From NCBI GenBank assembly GCA_963575645.1, contig OY754469.1, forward strand, positions 22,710,001 through 22,774,000: DNA of 64,000 nt. The letters are read 5' to 3'. Shown in pieces: positions 63,697 through 64,000 of this stretch. The translations under genes and the position numbers were made by a program. The notes beneath the pieces were generated by a model, which saw nothing but the letters and a program-made list of their open reading frames with translations, did not search any database and was not told the origin of the DNA. This DNA is from Xanthostigma xanthostigma. Its lineage: Eukaryota > Arthropoda > Insecta > Raphidioptera > Raphidiidae. The stretch's first letter is position 1; every line of letters starts with the position of its first letter.

Positions 63697-64000
63697 AGCG
63701 CTGGTCACACTAGGCTGGTTGCCAGCCGCGAAATGTGGAAGCTGCTACTGTCAGCCATCAATCAGCTTGGTGTGAGCATAAAATTCGCCGCTGGCGCTGC
63801 CAGCCGGCGAGTATTTATCAGCGGCTGGTGAAATTGGACAAGTTCTATTTTGGTAGCCAGGCAGCTGCGACTAGCAGGTCACGTGACTCACTCGCACCCG
63901 CCACCACCAGCGAGCAGCGCAGTCTGACCGAAGCAGTGCATCATAGGCGAGTAAACCATCACGTACCACGTGGTTTATGTTCGATGATGTAGTGACCGGA
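63697..64000. mobile_element. Probable GC-rich MITE, cut by the window edge
   Basis: From AGCGCTGGTCACACTAGGCT the base composition jumps to GC-rich, with repeated GCCAGC/GCTGGC words (GTTGCCAGCCGCG, GCTGCCAGCCGGCGAG, CAGCGGCTGGTG) typical of subterminal regions of Harbinger-like MITEs such as 48901-49521. The opposite end is not in the window. The 85-codon frame at 63735-63992 follows this repetitive DNA and is not called. Confidence 0.45.

Noticed and set aside
63735-63992. 85-codon frame at the right edge
   Set aside because: It lies in GCCAGC-rich repetitive DNA that resembles a MITE end and shows no domain.

Overview
This window looks like AT-rich nuclear DNA of an insect. The host genes are split by introns with GT..AG borders, their best matches are animal families (one of them, Yellow, essentially an arthropod family), and most of the rest is transposable-element DNA. 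Several dispersed repeats end in words such as GAAGCCGCGG..AAAAGCTA or CTTTATATATTAGTATAGAT, or begin ACCGACTTCAACAAAAAGG. From memory these are common in moth and butterfly genomes, so Lepidoptera is my best guess; this is an inference and not proven by the genes.

Three host genes are visible, all on the minus strand. (1) At 3413-3671 lies the first coding exon of a Yellow/major royal jelly family protein; its other exons are outside the window. (2) At 37827-45619 lies a complete ZNF207/BuGZ gene in five coding exons (415 codons). It has two N-terminal zinc fingers, a GLEBS motif for Bub3 binding and Pro/Gly/Met-rich tracts. (3) At 52311-63573 lie four exons of an RNF216/TRIAD3-type RBR E3 ubiquitin ligase. 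The RING1-IBR-RING2 module is in the last exon and four CUE/UBA-like helical repeats are spread over the upstream exons. At least one internal exon and the true 5' end were not found.

The space between them is TE archaeology. From 14.9 to 24.8 kb a complete, very young Ty3/gypsy LTR retrotransposon (15304-24543, 2.09 kb LTRs differing at one visible position) sits inside a perfect palindrome of about 630 bp. Three short hAT elements (28060, 29839, 47192) have 8-bp target duplications. Three PIF/Harbinger-type elements (12064, 12575, 48901) have TTA or TAA duplications. A mariner deletion derivative (46276-47103) carries a nested MITE, and a TTAA-bounded MITE lies at 50574. A tRNA-Lys-headed SINE, a three-copy tandem repeat and several RTE/SINE-like tails fill 25-29 kb.

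The most striking feature is the number of long snap-back palindromes, about a dozen in 64 kb. The largest is a nested inverted-repeat complex (56.8-61.3 kb) inside the 7-kb RNF216 intron. There an approximately 1.4-kb foldback with 3-bp duplications (GTT) has inserted into a long-TIR element with its own 3-bp duplications (TAC). I see no bacterial-type operon, CRISPR array or phage system. The most likely undescribed items are these unclassified foldback families.
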